The notes under the pieces are model-generated. The model did not search any database, was not told the DNA's origin, and saw only the letters and a program-made list of their open reading frames with translations. Source: Fimbriimonadales bacterium (GTDB taxonomy: Bacteria; Armatimonadota; Fimbriimonadia; Fimbriimonadales; GBS-DC). From it: a stretch of DNA of 7,596 nucleotides. The number at the start of each line of letters is the position of its first letter. Positions within the stretch are counted from its first letter, which is position 1. The stretch spans positions 1 to 7,596 of the forward strand of contig JANXCK010000237.1 in NCBI GenBank assembly GCA_025060055.1, read 5' to 3'. A program made the position numbers and the translations under genes. Below are positions 6,398 to 7,596 of this stretch, in pieces.

Positions 6398-6423
6398 CCA
6401 ACTGGCGCTTCAAGCGGCGCCAT

Positions 6424-6483
6424 CGTCGGCGAGGACGCCGACGCGACGCTGGGCGTGCCTACGGCGTCGGCGGCGCGCCGACG
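6424..6483. repeat. Twin-hairpin element 3 with identical stems
   Basis: Two hairpins use the same stem sequence, CGTCGGCG/CGCCGACG: 6424-6443 (loop AGGA) and 6465-6483 (loop GCG). Because the arms are identical, the inner arms (6436-6444 and 6464-6472) can also pair with each other over 9 bp, giving an alternative structure. An outer imperfect inverted repeat, TTACCAACTGGCGC (6395-6408) against GCGCCAATTGGTATA (6501-6515), encloses the unit. It lies between MITE copy A and the transporter gene. Confidence 0.7.
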
Positions 6484-6538
6484 GTATCACGGCGTTTGCT
6501 GCGCCAATTGGTATAGGAAGCTCAAGTCGTCCACAGGG

Positions 6539-6544
6539 TATACT
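6539..6544 (+). promoter_or_regulatory. Possible -10 box before the transporter gene
   Basis: TATACT ends 10 bases before the ATG at 6555. A TTGGTA lies at 6508-6513, but the 25-base spacing is too long for an ordinary -35 box. If used, transcription would begin about 4 bases before the ATG, giving a nearly leaderless mRNA. That fits the lack of a Shine-Dalgarno there. Weak evidence. Confidence 0.3.
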
Positions 6545-6554
6545 TTCGCGCCTG

Positions 6555-7268
6555 ATGAAACCACTGCCGAAAGTCGCGCAAACAGGCTCTGTGGAACGCG
6601 GCTATTCCATTTGGTTCGTAATGGTGGTCGCGCTGTTTCTCACCAGCCTGCTGGTGTCCAACCTCATCGCAGCGAAAATCATCGGCGTTGGCGGCTTGAC
6701 GATGTCGGTAGCGATTGTGATTTTCCCGCTCAGCTACATTCTCGGTGATGTGCTGACGGAGGTATATGGCTACCGACGAGCGCGACTGGTGATTTGGATC
6801 GGCTTTGCATGTAATCTACTGATGGTGCTGGTTATCAGTATTGCCATTTTGCTGCCGCCCGCGCCGTTTTGGAAGCATCAGCAGGCGTTTGAGACAGTGT
6901 TGGGCGTTGCACCCCGCCTGATGCTCGCCTCGCTTGTGGCATATCTGGTGGGCGAGTTCACGAACTCGTATGTGCTGGCGAAACTCAAAATCGCCACACA
7001 AGGACGCTGGCTCTGGACGCGCACGATTAGTTCCACGCTGGTTGCCCAGCTATTAGATACGGGCATCTTCACGGCGGTCGCGTTCGGAGGCGTCTACCCG
7101 ACTCAGGAGCTGCTCAAAATCGGGCTGATTGAGTGGCTTGCCAAAACGCTTTACGAGGCAGCAGCGACGCCCCTTACCTACTTGGTGGTCGGTTTCCTGA
7201 AGGCTCGCGAAGGCGTCGATGTGTACGACACGGAAACACGGTTCAATCCGTTCTTGGTGTGGGAGTAG
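6555..7268 (+). CDS. yhhQ: Queuosine-precursor transporter, YhhQ/VUT family (COG1738)
   Basis: Integral membrane protein of 237 residues. Family marks are LLVSNLIAAKI (32-42), IVIFPLSYILGDVLTEVYGYRRAR split across 54-77 (the most conserved block), SLVAYLVGEFTNSYVLAKLK (126-145) and the TISSTLVAQLLDTGIF stretch (157-172). About six hydrophobic segments are seen, near 18-38, 50-64, 79-100, 121-142, 157-178 and 186-214. E. coli YhhQ imports preQ0/preQ1 for tRNA queuosine synthesis, and the same job is inferred here. No queuosine synthesis gene or preQ1 riboswitch is adjacent. The start is uncertain: the ATG at 6555 has no Shine-Dalgarno, and an in-frame GTG at 6591 (residue 13, just before the first membrane helix) has only a weak AGG. 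It stands alone, flanked by two copies of the same repeat. Confidence 0.9.
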   Translation: MKPLPKVAQTGSVERGYSIWFVMVVALFLTSLLVSNLIAAKIIGVGGLTMSVAIVIFPLSYILGDVLTEVYGYRRARLVIWIGFACNLLMVLVISIAILLPPAPFWKHQQAFETVLGVAPRLMLASLVAYLVGEFTNSYVLAKLKIATQGRWLWTRTISSTLVAQLLDTGIFTAVAFGGVYPTQELLKIGLIEWLAKTLYEAAATPLTYLVVGFLKAREGVDVYDTETRFNPFLVWE

Positions 7269-7284
7269 CGACCCGTGACTTGTC

Positions 7285-7414
7285 TAAGCGCCTCAAATAT
7301 GAAATCGTGCTGTTTTGGGCGCGTTGGGAACGCGCCCCTACAGGACGTTTTGGGTAGGGGCGGGTTCCGAACCCGCCCCGCAGAAAAGGGACGATTTCAC
7401 CTTTGAGGCACTTA
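7285..7414. mobile_element. MITE-like 130-bp element, copy B
   Basis: Same length, orientation and architecture as the element at 6268-6397, with 6 differences by hand alignment. Both hairpins are unchanged (7317-7337 and 7357-7379), and the differences lie in the terminal arms and the linker. It begins 16 bases after the transporter stop. The terminal inverted repeat starts TAAGCGCCTCAAATATGAAA on the left. It may also act as the 3' end structure of the transporter mRNA, though no T-run follows the hairpins. Confidence 0.78.
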
Positions 7415-7444
7415 CCAATCGGGGTTTCAGACGTCGTTATGCCC
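7388..7444. repeat. 57-bp direct repeat, first copy
   Basis: Consists of the right arm of MITE copy B plus 30 bases of its flank (ending GTCGTTATGCCC). It recurs without a mismatch at 7540-7596, exactly 152 bases downstream. Confidence 0.9.
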
Positions 7445-7530
7445 TCACCCCCAGCCCCTCTCCCAGAGGGAGAGGGGAGTCAAGTTCCCCCCTCGCCCAC
7501 GCGGTGGGAGAGGGGGCAAGGGGGTGAGGG
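7442..7530. repeat. C-rich/G-rich twin-hairpin element with inverted ends
   Basis: The ends are an inverted repeat, CCCTCACCCCC (7442-7452) against GGGGGTGAGGG (7520-7530). Inside are two hairpins: 7455-7477, a perfect 10-bp stem CCCCTCTCCC with loop AGA, and 7488-7516, a 13-position stem with one mismatch and loop GCG. It resembles the common 'CCCTCACCCCCAGCCCCTCTCCC' style of dispersed repeat seen in many bacterial genomes. No gene is supported across it. Confidence 0.75.
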
Positions 7531-7539
7531 TGGTGAAAC

Positions 7540-7596
7540 GGGACGATTTCACCTTTGAGGCACTTACCAATCGGGGTTTCAGACGTCGTTATGCCC
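7540..7596. repeat. 57-bp direct repeat, second copy (reaches the window edge)
   Basis: Identical to 7388-7444. Because it reaches the last base, the true repeat may be longer, and the 152-bp interval may be the unit of a tandem array. It starts partway into the MITE right arm, so it is not a full third copy of the element. Confidence 0.88.

Noticed and set aside
6298..6516. 72-residue frame starting MGALGTRPYRAFWVG
   Set aside because: It is a translation of the MITE copy A hairpins; the near-identical peptide at 7315-7527 comes from copy B. Repeat-derived frames of this type, including the 'ALTPSPSPRGRGE' string, are common false genes.
6175..6554. preQ1 riboswitch before the transporter
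   Set aside because: The region is filled by GC-rich twin hairpins; I see no short H-type pseudoknot with the A-rich tail typical of preQ1-I.
7315..7527. 70-residue frame after the transporter gene
   Set aside because: Runs through MITE copy B and the C/G-rich repeat; no real protein signal.
7388..7596. CRISPR array
   Set aside because: Only two repeat copies at 152-bp spacing, and the repeat is a MITE fragment plus flank; the interval is itself a palindromic element, not spacers.

Overview
The window suggests a GC-rich bacterium with Gram-positive-like ribosomal features: a zinc-type S14, a four-cysteine zinc lid on adenylate kinase, and strong Shine-Dalgarno use. The intergenic DNA is packed with dispersed hairpin repeats of a kind I associate with Armatimonadota or Chloroflexota genomes. 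That placement is a guess from gene content and repeat style, not a phylogenetic result.

Left two thirds, minus strand (1-5125): an unbroken run of the distal spc ribosomal-protein operon, read right to left as rpsN, rpsH, rplF, rplR, rpsE, rpmD, rplO, secY, adk, map. map runs off the left edge. Spacings are 4-bp overlaps to 15 bp, and most stop codons lie inside the next gene's Shine-Dalgarno sequence. Unusually, the run begins at rpsN. The genes normally just upstream (rplN, rplX, rplE) are absent, replaced by a 95-bp divergent promoter region (5126-5220) with a near-consensus housekeeping promoter facing rpsN.

Middle, plus strand (5221-6174): a small BON-like protein gene and a comF-family phosphoribosyltransferase gene three bases apart, probably co-transcribed from the divergent region.

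Right end, plus strand (6175-7596): a COG1738 (YhhQ/VUT family) membrane protein gene, the likely queuosine-precursor transporter (6555-7268), embedded in repeat DNA. The 380-bp gap before it holds three successive twin-hairpin units. The 328-bp tail after it holds a second copy of one of them, a C-rich/G-rich twin-hairpin element and a 57-bp direct repeat that runs into the window edge. The two 130-bp copies that bracket the transporter gene differ at 6 positions by my alignment, have imperfect terminal inverted repeats, and look like non-autonomous (MITE-like) mobile elements.

The coding genes are ordinary housekeeping functions: ribosome assembly, protein export through SecYEG, adenylate balance, N-terminal methionine removal and tRNA-modification precursor uptake. 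The parts worth a second look are the split spc operon with its very short leader and the family resemblance among the twin-hairpin elements. I did not find a defence, CRISPR or biosynthetic system.
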